From positions 2,170,001-2,234,000 of the forward strand of contig CM074127.1 of assembly GCA_037178625.1 (NCBI GenBank): 64,000 nucleotides of DNA. Reading direction: 5' to 3'. This stretch comes from Skeletonema tropicum. Lineage: Eukaryota > Bacillariophyta > Thalassiosirophyceae > Thalassiosirales > Thalassiosiraceae. Below are positions 20,771 through 31,460 of the stretch, in pieces. Position 1 is the first letter of the stretch. The number at the start of each line of letters is the position of its first letter. The notes below the pieces were generated by a model that searched no databases, was not told where the DNA came from, and saw only the letters and a program-made list of their open reading frames with translations. The position numbers and the translations under genes are program-made.

Positions 20771-21836
20771 ACATCAACTACTCCCAATCCTCCTCCTATG
20801 CTACTGCTCACCGAGCTTGGCATTTTCAAGCTTGAGCCGCACCTCTGCCGCTATCAGAAGAAGCAATCATCATGCCATCAGCGACGGCGAAAATCAAAAA
20901 GGAATGGAAGAAGCATTTGCCTCTTTGGATGCACTGTCTCCGAGTGACTGGAATGATGCTGAAACGAAGGATTCAAATCATGAAGAGTACGAATCAGAGC
21001 TTCAATTTAGTCGGACGGATGAAACAGGTGCCTCCAACATAGGAAAGTCTACCAGAGAAGAAGTCGAGCACTACTTAGAGATGACAACTGAGTTGGATGG
21101 AACCGCAAGTCAAACCATAGAGGAAGATGAGGAGGTGGAAGAAGAAGATGACATCACTACTGATCAAGAGACTGATATTGAAGGTACGGAAAACTCTGAT
21201 GTTGACGACAATTTACCATGGGAGCCGATAAATCCAATATTGCGTCTGCGGGGACAAGTTGCAACAGGGTACGGCCGCGGAGGCAAAAATTTGGGTGTGC
21301 CAACTGCCAATCTTCCTGCATCATTGTTTCAATCTGCACTAGAAGACGTCAGCACTGGTGTATACTTCGGTTGGGCTGTGATAGAAAGTGAGAAAGAAGG
21401 AAGGAATGGGCCGATCAAAGCGGTTGTAAATGTTGGATACTCCCCTACATTTGAAGGGAAGGAAAATAAAGAAAAAATTGTTGAGGCTCATTTAATCACC
21501 AAGAGCAGTCCAATGGCGGTAATCGATGACGTATCAATTTCCGACTACGTTTTAGATCAGAGTGAAGAGAGCGACATTATCGATGAAATTGAAGATGATT
21601 TCTATGGCGAAACAATGAGGTTGCAGCTGATAGGTTTTCTCCGACCGGAACAAAAGTTTGACTCGTTTCCAGATCTCATTGCGCAGATCCATCGAGATAT
21701 AGGCACTGCTGATCTTGCTCTGAAAGCTATGCCATTCATTTTTTCAAAAGAAGATGCTTTCATACAAGATGGCTCCGAATGGGTAGGAGCTGACGGCGGT
21801 GATGATGTTGCTAGCTGGGAATTCGAGACATGGTAG
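20760..21836 (+). CDS. plastid-targeted riboflavin kinase
   Basis: 358 residues, one exon. Starts with a signal peptide ending SPSLAFSSLSR, consistent with a diatom plastid presequence. Residues ~25-155 are acidic and low-complexity. The flavokinase domain follows: LRLRGQVATGYGRGGKNLGV then PTANLP (nucleotide/Mg-binding PTAN), TGVYFGWAVI, KAVVNVGYSPTF, then DFYGETMRLQLIGFLRPEQK and DLIAQIHRDI. It phosphorylates riboflavin to FMN. There is an unusual acidic insertion of roughly 35 residues (MAVIDDVSISDYVLDQSEES...) between the EAHLI strand and DFYGE. The FAD-synthetase half of bifunctional bacterial proteins is absent. Start chosen as the ATG that opens the signal peptide. Confidence 0.88.
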   Translation: MQLPHQLLPILLLCYCSPSLAFSSLSRTSAAIRRSNHHAISDGENQKGMEEAFASLDALSPSDWNDAETKDSNHEEYESELQFSRTDETGASNIGKSTREEVEHYLEMTTELDGTASQTIEEDEEVEEEDDITTDQETDIEGTENSDVDDNLPWEPINPILRLRGQVATGYGRGGKNLGVPTANLPASLFQSALEDVSTGVYFGWAVIESEKEGRNGPIKAVVNVGYSPTFEGKENKEKIVEAHLITKSSPMAVIDDVSISDYVLDQSEESDIIDEIEDDFYGETMRLQLIGFLRPEQKFDSFPDLIAQIHRDIGTADLALKAMPFIFSKEDAFIQDGSEWVGADGGDDVASWEFETW

Positions 21837-21938
21837 CGCTAAAAGTAGTTGTGATACAGATAAAGTCACTTCTTCTATTTGAAGTTAAAGCAACTACATA
21901 TAACATGTTACATGTACAAACTGCGCCTTCCCGGCGCT

Positions 21939-22955
21939 TTACACATTGAGAATATCGCCCAAATTGGGCAATACTCTCCTTGCAACCTCTTCTAATCTAC
22001 GCAGACCTCTAATTCCATCTTCTTCTCCCATCACAGCCGCACGATGATACCAAATACATGCCTCCTCGTGGTCCAGGCGAACGCTTCGGCCTTCCTCATA
22101 GTGCTCTCCAACAGAGAAATGTGCCGAGGAACATCCAGCTGCAGCAGCTTTCATATACCAATCGAGAGCGTTTTCATCAGATTGAGTGACTCCACAACCA
22201 AGCTCATAGCACAATGCAAGCTCTGCCATGGATGGAACACAACCACCCTCTGCAGCAGCTTTAAACCATTCAAATGCAGCATAAACATCAATAGGCACGA
22301 GATTATTTGACTGTTGAGGGTACTCAAAGATTAGCGCAAGTGTGTGTGCTGCTTTGACAGATTTTGTCATGTGATACGCTGCTTGGAGGTAGTAAAGAGC
22401 CAGCGAAGAATTCTGGGTATTTACACCTGTACCGTCGAGGTGACATCTCGCAAGCAACAATAGAGCTTCTTCATCGGCATCGTCAACGTTGTTGGAGTCA
22501 CTAGAAAAATTCCAATCGGTTGGCAAAATACTATTGCATTCATGCTCACTTTCACCTGAGGCAACAATCTTGGGCAATTGGGATTCATCTACGTGCACAC
22601 CTGCCATTTGTGTGAGGAACGCGACGGCCAAGGGCTCATTCTTTTGCAACCCTCTTGTATTAGAGCGGTGCGCCAAATAGAGCATGTCGTCGCTCGTTTC
22701 ATTCTCTCCCAATTTCTCACCTCCAAGCAAACACGTAGTCAACTCCCAAGTTGCTTCCCTTCCACCGTGCTCTGCAGCATCGGCAACTACATTCTTCCAG
22801 CTAGATTGCACACATGCAAGACGAGCAAGACCGCCCCAGTCCAAAAAGGAAGAGACATTGGTCATGATTTCCGATGGAAGAGATTTGAGGGCATCTTGAT
22901 TTTCAGATGATCCTTTGTTGTCAAAGTAGAGCGTGGGTAACGAAGGTGTCGGCAT
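21939..22955 (-). CDS. F-box protein with Sel1-like repeats
   Basis: 338 residues, single exon. Residues ~22-60 form an F-box (LKSLPSEIMTNVSSFLDWGG then LARLACVQSSWKNVV). After a ~100-residue spacer come four or more Sel1-like repeats: EEALLLLARCHLDGTGVNTQ, AFEWFKAAAEGGCVPSMAEL, ALDWYMKAAAAGCSSAHFSV, ACIWYHRAAVMGEEDGI. F-box proteins bring substrates to SCF ubiquitin ligases; Sel1 repeats are the likely substrate-binding surface. The gene converges on riboflavin kinase with about 100 bp between stops. Confidence 0.85.
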   Translation of the reverse strand: MPTPSLPTLYFDNKGSSENQDALKSLPSEIMTNVSSFLDWGGLARLACVQSSWKNVVADAAEHGGREATWELTTCLLGGEKLGENETSDDMLYLAHRSNTRGLQKNEPLAVAFLTQMAGVHVDESQLPKIVASGESEHECNSILPTDWNFSSDSNNVDDADEEALLLLARCHLDGTGVNTQNSSLALYYLQAAYHMTKSVKAAHTLALIFEYPQQSNNLVPIDVYAAFEWFKAAAEGGCVPSMAELALCYELGCGVTQSDENALDWYMKAAAAGCSSAHFSVGEHYEEGRSVRLDHEEACIWYHRAAVMGEEDGIRGLRRLEEVARRVLPNLGDILNV

Positions 22956-23300
22956 TTTTAATTGTTCTGCAGTGCTTTGAATTCTTTCGCCAGTTTGGAC
23001 TTAAACTGTTTATTGGTTATAGGAGTGGAGATTTAGAGCCTCTTGGGTGAGAGAATGGAGTGTAGGTAGTTGTTAAGGTAATTGAAATGCTGCGTGCGTA
23101 GACTTGGTTGCTTGCCGCATGTGTATGTACTGGGGAATATTATGAGCAATACGTCGGCATTTTGGCTCGCTGTTGGTTTTATTTGGTGGCTGGGAGAGAG
23201 ACCTTGGACGTGTTCCGAACACATACATACTTACTGAATTCCAACGTTGAGTGCTTAGCTCCACATTTCGAGAAAGGAGTCCTTGAGTTCGGAATGGGGA
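22956..23300. other. intergenic before the split-repeat element
   Basis: 345 bp holding the promoter of the F-box/Sel1 gene. Nothing else recognised. Confidence 0.4.
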
Positions 23301-23620
23301 CGATCGTCACATTAGTAAAGAGGGTCCGCCAGTAGTAAGGATTGAACGGACAAGCAGAAAACATCTAAGAAGCGAGCGGCTTTCAAAGAAGAACGACGCC
23401 AGATGCAGAAAGATTTGTATTCAAATGACGGAGTGAGAAAGGCGTACCAAACCAAAGTGAAAAGTAGCTGGAGTTGCGAGGTCACTCTTTGCTTTATCAA
23501 CACGCAGGTGCGATGACAACACTGAACATTTGAATGGGAGATAGACGCTTGGAATTTGGTTAGTAAGGAGGACCCGATCAAGACTCCACAACGCATTTTC
23601 CAAGCAGCTTATTAAATTTT
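23301..23620 (+). repeat. A1 terminal repeat
   Basis: 320 bp, starting cgatcgtcacattagtaaag and ending cttattaaatttt. The same sequence recurs at 27153-27472, and the 94-residue open frame on the minus strand is residue-for-residue the same in both, so divergence is very low. Confidence 0.9.
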
Positions 23621-26600
23621 TTAAGTTTGGTGAACGTCTTTGAGAGTCAACGTTCACGGGTTTTGTATGTCTTTTTCCCCCTCCCACCCTCACAACTCTC
23701 ATACGATGATGCGGATGGTGGGTTGGAGTGTATAATATTGTTGTCGCACATGGTGCGTATTGGTCCGGGGGGGTTCCTGACGCGTAGGACCCCTCCAGCA
23801 GCTCTTCTCTGCTCGATTTCGATCGGCATGGGCAGGGGACGTCTACTCTACGGATATTATTATTTTCCGGGGGGGTAGGTTGGTGAAGGACGTGAACGCC
23901 TTCTAGCAATTTGCTATGCTGGGGGTGTTCCACCATCAACTTTTGCTGATGGGGGACGGATGATGGATGTTGTATCGATCGATGTGTGGTAGAACACGGA
24001 CGTGTTCTTCAATCAGTCAAATACGTATTTCATAATTTTGGTGGAGACCAGATGCCGCTAGGGGGGCATCGTCTGTGGAAGTTCCCCATCGAGCTGGAGT
24101 GTTAGTCATTGGTGGATGGTTCTCTAGCCAAGCTGAATATTAGGTACAGCTTGTATCGGACTATCCTTTGTGGAAGATATGCTGAGATATCTTTTACTGA
24201 TGAGGGGACGGGATGATGGATGTTGTATCGATGGGAGACCGAGGCTCTGTCCTTCCTACTGGGACCATCGGTGCCACATGTGCTGCTACGCATGCTACCC
24301 TTCCAATACGTCTTATGCATATGCCAACGAGTTCTTCAGCAGTTGCCCTACCAATCTGTCCTCCACGGAAGCAACAACCCGGTCACATAGTGAGAGGGTT
24401 GCCTACGCCTGCTTACCTATCTTCGGGGGAAGATGCTGCTGACGGACATGTGCATACTACACAGTTACTTGCTGCTTCTTTGATACAAGTCTACCATGTG
24501 CTTTCGTATACAAGATGATGAAAGGTCCATCTTCTTCGGGGTCTCACTACCGCCCTAAAGCTAGTAGCGGGCCTTCTTCTTGTGTATGGAACTGATTATT
24601 GCGATGAATCTCCGATGACATCATGCGGTTTGGAACTGCATGGTTTATCTAGAACGGAGATAGCACTATCTCAACGATCAACGGGAGCAATGTATGAGTG
24701 TATGACAGCCGAGGTTAGGTGTTAGTTGGGATACCGGGGGGGAGTCACGTGCGGTGTTTGGGTGACGCAATAAGATCCTCGTCAGTAGTTGATTAGACGT
24801 CTTATTCTGGGATGTCCATAAACTACTGTTATTCGGAACATATTGGGACCAGTCCTGTTTTGAGTTGACATCTTAGGAAACAGTGGATGCTGACGATTAC
24901 TCTTATGGGGACGTCAGACCTGGACGGAAGCTCTTGCACAATGGAGAAGCTTGTGGACGACTGACTAAATGCCGAAGCTACTATGGTCTCTTGGTGTCAG
25001 TGGTGAGGTAGGGCAGGTACTCAGTCAAGTATTCCGCTACATCTCCAGTGATCGCATGCTGTTTGGAACAGCGATATGTTGTGCATGCTGCGACGCGATG
25101 AGGAAGCGAAGGCTGACACACAGCTTGGAGTTGTGTGTCATGACTTGCTACGGAGTTTCGTCTGCTTCAAAAGCCAGCGGTAGACTCAAGGTGTGCACTC
25201 GGGCGATACACTCCACCACACTCCTTTCATTTGCGATACACTCCACCACACTCCTTTCATTTGTAACCTTTCCTCTGCTACCACATTGTGTGGCATGACT
25301 TGCTACGGAAGTGCATCCTCTTCTAATGCCATCTACAAGAGATACAACTCCATCCACGCTTGCTTCATCTGCAACCTCCCAGCGGCGGCACTGTGAGGTA
25401 TGCTATTGTGGAGAGACGCCCATAACAATTGTCGGTGGTGGATGCTAGTTCAGTTGAAGGTGTGCCCTATGAAATCGGATGACATCGGACATCCCCAGGG
25501 CTTGCCTGTTTGGATCGCTTCGTGACTCCCTCCGTCCATGTGTGTGGATGACATACGCTGTTCTGTAATTCTTTCGTCGGCGCCCTCAAGAGTGACAGAA
25601 GAACGCAGGTCTGTAGTTAGGTTTGGCGGGAGGAGGGTTTGATCATATTCACATATTTCAGCGCGTGTGGCTACGCAGGCAGGATAGATGGGAAGATAGG
25701 AGATGGGCATATCCCAGCAGTCGGTAGTGTTCACCCACTACTAATGCTGAGGAGCCAAGTACCGAAGGAGCGAGCGGGGCGGCACATGTGGCTTCTTTCA
25801 TGACACTGCGCCATGCGTCTGTCAAACTACGTAGCCACTCTGATACAATTTGTTTTCCGGGGGGGGGGTGTGATTATGACGAAAGGAGAATGCCATGCTT
25901 CCAGTTGTTAATGAGGAATGATCCAGTCTACACTACCCACATCTTCCTCCTTCACGGGGATGTACGGTTCGTCACGTCGTGACAGTTAGAAACATTGCTG
26001 TCCAGATAAACGTCCTTGGGCGGGGCGGCGGGTTCGGGCACTACTTCGGGAGGAAGGAAGATTAAGGCAGCGTGAACAAATCAGGATGGGATGTTGTGTT
26101 CTGCCGTGATTCGATGACTTGATGGGACGCCTGGAAGAGTTGAGGCAGAGATTCAAGTCCAATGCTAGTCAAAACAATCTTTGCGGCAGCTTGGATGACG
26201 GACTAAACGGAGTATTCAGGGAGTTTTTGGAGTCGGCGAGGCAAGGGACCGGCCTATCCTGCAAGATGGATATGGAAGATTACAGCTTAAGGGTGTCTAT
26301 GGGGGGAGGAACTACGATGCAGGCACACAAAAACTAGGTACCCACAGCGACCTTCTAGCTTTTATCGACAGAAGAAGGAAATAGGAAGAAGGTTAAAAAT
26401 TTGAAGATGAGATGCACCCTTGGGTATTTGAGGTACAAGTGGAGTGATCAACCTGAGTGCAAGCGAACGCTAACCATGCATTGTATCATTTCTCTCTCTT
26501 TTCTTGCAGATGAGGATCGGGCTACGGAAGAAACTACAGCCTTGCTCTTCTTTTGGGTGAGCATCCTGTGTACGATTGTATCGCGCTGCATTATGGAACT

Positions 26601-26785
26601 GCAACCTCCCCCCTCACGAAAGGTTAAGGGTAAGGTTGGCCGCAGGCACAGGATGTTCTACCTCAGGCAGTTTTTGAGGCTGTTTCCTTCATCATGCAAG
26701 CAGGGAAAGCTCATGGGAGCAAATTACTCAAGCATGGTCTGCCACTGGAACCACGCTGGAGTGTTCGAGGAGTCTTAGTTGCCGA

Positions 26786-27153
26786 GGGGGGTTATGATGC
26801 GAAGCTTTCTTCTTCACAAATATTGATTCGAGATCTCTACTGGTGCTAGTAGCGGTAGGCTGAAGCATGGCAGGTTCACGGTGAGATCGCGATTACGTGT
26901 CTTTCCCGTGCCCCGAGGACACCTACCTCGGGCTCACCCCTAGATGAGGGCTGGCCTGCAACTCATGAGTGACGCCGCACGCAAATGCCCAGGTCATTTG
27001 ACACAGAGAGCCGGAGACAATTGGAGGAGAAAAGTGGGTCAACTTCCCCAACGGTAACTAGAGATTAAAGAACAAGTAAGATTGAATTTTATCTCAGCTT
27101 GACATGCAACAAGATTTGCAGCAAGGAGGTGAATGAGGCACGGACTTCGGACC
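26786..27153 (+). repeat. B1 repeat
   Basis: 368 bp, from ggggggttatgatgcgaagc to cacggacttcggacc. Repeated at 27521-27888. It joins A2 directly, overlapping by one base. Confidence 0.9.
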
Positions 27154-27472
27154 GATCGTCACATTAGTAAAGAGGGTCCGCCAGTAGTAAGGATTGAACG
27201 GACAAGCAGAAAACATCTAAGAAGCGAGCGGCTTTCAAAGAAGAACGACGCCAGATGCAGAAAGATTTGTATTCAAATGACGGAGTGAGAAAGGCGTACC
27301 AAACCAAAGTGAAAAGTAGCTGGAGTTGCGAGGTCACTCTTTGCTTTATCAACACGCAGGTGCGATGACAACACTGAACATTTGAATGGGAGATAGACGC
27401 TTGGAATTTGGTTAGTAAGGAGGACCCGATCAAGACTCCACAACGCATTTTCCAAGCAGCTTATTAAATTTT
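27153..27472 (+). repeat. A2 repeat
   Basis: 320-bp second copy of A1, lying between B1 and B2. The B1-A2 junction is what a circle joining B2 to A1 would look like. Confidence 0.9.
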
Positions 27473-27520
27473 CCCACCCACCCGACCCTGGGTTATTTCG
27501 GTTGTTGCCCCCCTTGTTTT

Positions 27521-27888
27521 GGGGGGTTATGATGCGAAGCTTTCTTCTTCACAAATATTGATTCGAGATCTCTACTGGTGCTAGTAGCGGTAGGCTGAAG
27601 CATGGCAGGTTCACGGTGAGATCGCGATTACGTGTCTTTCCCGTGCCCCGAGGACACCTACCTCGGGCTCACCCCTAGATGAGGGCTGGCCTGCAACTCA
27701 TGAGTGACGCCGCACGCAAATGCCCAGGTCATTTGACACAGAGAGCCGGAGACAATTGGAGGAGAAAAGTGGGTCAACTTCCCCAACGGTAACTAGAGAT
27801 TAAAGAACAAGTAAGATTGAATTTTATCTCAGCTTGACATGCAACAAGATTTGCAGCAAGGAGGTGAATGAGGCACGGACTTCGGACC
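27521..27888 (+). repeat. B2 terminal repeat
   Basis: 368-bp copy of B1 forming the right end. It is preceded by a 48-bp spacer containing cccacccacccgaccctggg and tttcggttgttgc. Confidence 0.9.
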
Positions 27889-28774
27889 ACCCTGGTCCAA
27901 AATCGAGATATTGCTTCATAACATCTTTTTTCTGTTTTACCTTTTTGTCTCCATTTTAGAGAAACTTTGGGGCAGGCCCCCGAGGGAAGACTACGTAACG
28001 ATCGATCATACGTAAGTTTTGATACTCATTACCCATAGATGAGCTACCATGAACTACTTTTCACCATGACTTCCGTCACTTCCGTCCCTTGACACCTACG
28101 CAGCATGATAATATGTACGAGAGTGCAAAACAGTACCATCAACAGCCATCATCTTCCACACCATGGAATAAGAGTGTGTGAGATTTCAGTGTCTAAGTCA
28201 TTGTAACCGTTAACCAACCTCTTGGGTACAAACTTCAATTGTAATCAATTCAAATATTTAGGTATTAATATTAATGGGCATTATTTTGTAAGTATGTGAA
28301 ATGAATCGTCTTTGCAATAACATGAAGTCACGATGAAGACTCAACACTCTATTGAGCTCTTCCCTCTTCTAAAACATATGCCTCTCTGGCTTTGTCGGAG
28401 CTAGATTCTCTTGACAGCATAACTTTTAATGGATGCACTACACAATCTCACCTGCGTCTATAATACTTATTGTCTTTCTGGGGGTCATTCCCTGTAATTG
28501 CACAGATGCTAACATAAGCACATAAAGTGACGAATTCATCAAGGATGCCTGTTGTTGATTGTTGAGTAAACCGACCTCCCTTCGCTGCAGCATCTCAATT
28601 CTAATTTCTGATATGCATCAAGTAGATAACTACCTACGATTGATTCTGTTGATGTTGCTATTGCCCTTATCCATTTCGGTGATGATGGTCGCATGATGGA
28701 TGCGCTATCGGCACTGCTCTTGAGGTAGGCGTTGGTCTAGAGGGTGACAATCCACAGCAAGATCTTTTTTTACT
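27889..28774. other. intergenic, no gene recognised
   Basis: About 890 bp, AT-rich, with no frame or RNA gene that I can support. Confidence 0.4.
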
Positions 28775-28943
28775 CAACACACGACACTGCTGCTGAAAAT
28801 ATTCTCTACATCGCTCAATTCTTACAAATTAGATGGACTTGATAGATCTAATCGATTCAGAAGAAGTATAAGAGACGATTTAACGTGTCAAGTCCATGTA
28901 ATTCACCACTTCCTGAGGTACTAGCGCATGTTGAAGTGGCGAT
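28775..28943 (+). ncRNA. structured repeat, copy 1 (hairpin with tggacttga arms)
   Basis: 169 bp beginning caacacacgacactgc. Arms tggacttga (28834-28842) and tcaagtcca (28888-28896) pair, enclosing an inner stem (taatcg with cgattta). A second stem, ccacttc/gaagtgg, follows. Copy 2 at 29136 shares the framework but has different arm sequences that still pair. Calling it an RNA is an inference; it may be a mobile-element end. Confidence 0.4.
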
Positions 28944-29135
28944 ATGATATTTATTTCAGACATGACACATCTCCGTGTCGAAGGAGTTCTCGAAGCGGAT
29001 CAGGGTAGCGGTACGTCTCTTTGGCCGCGGAGGTCCCATGTTGGAAATCATTCACCGGTGGGATGTGCTCTCGACACCGTCGATGAAGAAATTCACCTAG
29101 AAAGAGCGTCGGTATGTTGACCCTATTGATTTCCA

Positions 29136-29303
29136 CAACACACGACACTGCCTCTGAAAATACTCTCTAGCTCTCTCAATATTGCCTGTGTACCCGGAAC
29201 AAACAGACTAAATCGATTCTAAAGACATATTAGAGACGATTTAATGTGTTTGTTCCGGGTAGCCGACCACTCCCAGAGGTACTAGCGTGCGGCGAAGTAT
29301 CGC
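29136..29303 (+). ncRNA. structured repeat, copy 2 (hairpin with acccggaacaaac arms)
   Basis: 168 bp, same framework as copy 1 (caacacacgacactgc, tctgaaaatactctct, aatcgattct, agagacgatttaa, gaggtactagcg). Arms acccggaacaaac (29192-29204) and gtttgttccgggt (29248-29260) pair perfectly over 13 bp; inner taaatcg/cgattta pair over 7 bp. An outer cctctg/cagagg pairing is also possible here but not in copy 1. Confidence 0.4.
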
Positions 29304-29724
29304 CATGGTGGCGATGGATTTCGTGGATTTTGCGTGATGAGTGGCTAACAAAAATGGTTTGGTGATGAGTTTAGGTAGGTAGTACTCGTAGGTAACAAAT
29401 AATCACATATAATTATGAGGGGAAATGGTAAAAGGCGAAGAGACCTTAAGAAGCCGCTGGACCAGGGTGGGGAGGATACCATGGGACAAATCACAGGACT
29501 GAATGTCCATCGATTTCGCCGGACAGTGACGCACATGTTCCTCGAAATCCAAATCAAAATGATCTTCATGCCAACTTACAGAAGCTGCTTTCCCCCGTGG
29601 ACAGCTTGCATCTATCAAGCAAAGCATTCCCATTTCCTTTGTACTTAGCTTGACACCCGTGGATCCAATCAACACGAAGTAAAACTCTCTCTTCCAGGCT
29701 ATTGTACTACTTATATACGACACC
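29304..29724. other. promoter-side intergenic region
   Basis: 421 bp upstream of the plastid-targeted unknown gene. Open frames on either strand overlap each other and lack domains. A TATA-like tatatacgac lies about 15 bp before the start codon, probably within the leader. Confidence 0.4.
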
Positions 29725-30762
29725 ATGAATCTTCTATCAAAGCCCATCACCATTACTCTCATCGGCAGCACTATTGCCTCGACAAGTGCGTTTGCACCAT
29801 CATGTGTGCAGCATGCTAGAATTCACCAATCATCATCTTCTTCCCTCCAGATGGGCTACCTTGACGATCTCTCTAGAGAGCTCTACGCAGAAGAGGACAC
29901 CCCTGATGTTGAAGCACAGTCTCGCGAGGCTAACAAAATGGACAAATCTCAGATAAAATCATTCGGTCCTGGTAGCTTCGCAGACTACGTCGACTTCAAA
30001 GACGAATTCGATGGAGGAGATGGACAAATGGGAGTAGCAGGTGACGGAAACAAACAATTGGAAAAAATGGACCAAGTTCCTTCGCTTCATAACTCGAAAT
30101 CGATGAGTGCTAAGAATGCATGGGGTACTTCCACTGGATACGCCGACACACTACTCAATAAGAATCCTAAAATGGACACTGCTCGTGCACAACAGTTGGA
30201 GAATTGGGCAAATCAGCAAGAAGTGAGGGCGAAGAATTTGCAATTAAAAGAGATGGCGGATAACTTTGATTCTCAACAAACATCGGCTGAGGAGAACTGG
30301 CGTCAGCTTGCCAAGTTTGGGGTCGAGCGTGTCACTGACTTTGACTACGATGAGGAGTTTGGGGCCGTGGCGGCGGGTGACGACATTGAGGGCACGATCG
30401 AGATCAAAACGGCGCTTAATAGGGTCGAGACACATTCAATGGGAGTAAGTCATTTGTTTCTCGCTGTGGCGATCTATGCGTGTATGTATTGTTTGCTGAT
30501 GCTTAAATTGACTTTTGTTTTCTTTCAATCTTCGATTTAGCTCCGCAACCCGTACATGGGATTCGCAGACTTTCGTGCAGCCTTTACTGAGGGAACCTCC
30601 GGCGACTGGACTATTGAACCTCCAGAGGGATCATTAAAGCAGAGAGAGGATACCGAGTTTGTAGTTAAGTTTCGACCATCTTCTCCTGGTTCGCAGGAGG
30701 GGTACTTGGTCATTGAGACGGAAGACTTCAAAAAGACTTGGAAGCTTATCGGATCCACATAA
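29725..30762 (+). CDS. plastid-targeted protein of unknown function with a C-terminal beta domain
   Basis: Exons 29725-30444 and 30541-30762 (96-bp intron, gtaagt...tttag, phase 0), about 313 residues. The N-terminus is a clear diatom plastid presequence (signal helix then STSAFAPSC). The middle is hydrophilic with a helical segment rich in Gln/Ala/Asn. The last ~95 residues, from GTIEIKTALNRVETHSMG through NPYMGFADFRAAFTEGTSGD to TEFVVKFRPSSPGSQEGYLV, look like an all-beta Ig/MSP-type domain: the pattern of small extra-density strands with FRPxxPG is typical of such folds. I do not recognise a named family; it may be specific to diatoms and relatives. Confidence 0.75.
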
Positions 30763-31230
30763 TGAGCGAGTGTTGGAGGACTTCATTGCAACTCTTGCGA
30801 CTTTTTGACTTTGAATGGCTTCGTTGATCTTGTGGCTGTAGGCAAGTTGTACTTCTTTTCAACTAAGGCAGTATATTATTTACGAGTTCCTTATTAGATG
30901 TACATATTATGGAGCATCATCTGCTGCAATCCAAAGACTGAAGAGGATGGATGTAATTATTTTGAAAACTTTAATTTGGAACGTCAGTACTCCTACATGC
31001 AATACTATTAGCAAGTTGTTGTGACCAGCCAACACCAACACGATGTCATCTCATATAAGATGTCATAGTAACAACTTCGTTGTAAGTAGGTAGGTAGCTG
31101 AATGGCGCCGCCCTTCGTTTCCCCTCTTCTTCGTTTTGCACCATACCCCACGCCCCCGCCCACCCCACCTCTGCGTCTGCGCAGCTTTTGCTTTTGCTTT
31201 AATATATATATAAAGTGATTAGTTTAGGAT
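30763..31230. other. intergenic before LINE 3' end
   Basis: About 470 bp. Contains the 3' untranslated region of the preceding gene, a C-rich tract (cacgcccccgcccaccccac near 31150) and a tatatatata run near 31203 close to where the LINE appears to end. Confidence 0.4.
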
Positions 31231-31251
31231 GGTAGTCAGGAGCTGTTTACT

Positions 31252-31342
31252 GGGCAAGCTGGATCTGAACTTGCCCATTTTAGGTAATAAGAGGAGTGCA
31301 GTCTAGGTATCTCTAGTTCAGTGGCAAGTCCGCACTCCTCTT
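31252..31342 (-). other. paired hairpins at the LINE 3' end
   Basis: Two stems in tandem: gggcaag/cttgccc (31252-31276) and a perfect 11-bp aagaggagtgc/gcactcctctt (31289-31342). They lie just 3' of the LINE reading frame, where reverse transcriptases of this type recognise structured RNA; that role is inferred. Confidence 0.55.
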
Positions 31343-31460
31343 GTCACCTGTGCTAGGTGATGGTAAGTTCCTCCTCCCTCCTACTCTCAACTGCCACTCG
31401 ACAGGTGAGAGTGAGAGTCCTCACTCAACCTCTGCCACCGCAGAGGTGGGGGAGAGGGGA

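Larger units (their letters stand above)
23301..27888 (+). mobile_element. split-direct-repeat element (PAT/Ngaro-like, non-autonomous)
   Basis: The 4,588-bp element has the order A1 (23301-23620), internal region, B1 (26786-27153), A2 (27153-27472), a 48-bp spacer, B2 (27521-27888). A1 and A2, and B1 and B2, look identical or nearly so. This A1-B1-A2-B2 arrangement is the split direct repeat known from PAT and Ngaro retrotransposons, which use a tyrosine recombinase and leave no target duplication; none is seen here. The internal 3.1 kb (23621-26785) has no frame over ~125 residues and no reverse transcriptase, RNase H or recombinase, so it would depend on another element. It does contain small internal duplications (gatgatggatgttgtatcga near 23960 and 24212; catgacttgctacgg near 25139 and 25293). 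A tandem pair with one internally deleted copy is the alternative. Confidence 0.7.

Noticed and set aside
23621..26785. Small frames (70-125 residues) inside the split-repeat element
   Set aside because: None shows RT, RNase H, recombinase or gag motifs; lengths are within chance for this composition.
23301..27472. A1 and A2 as LTRs of an ordinary LTR retrotransposon
   Set aside because: B sequence is also repeated beyond A2, there is no TG...CA end, primer-binding site or target duplication.
28951..29148. 65-residue minus-strand frame between the two hairpin elements
   Set aside because: It runs into the framework of copy 2 and has no recognisable motif, though it could be a mobile-element remnant.
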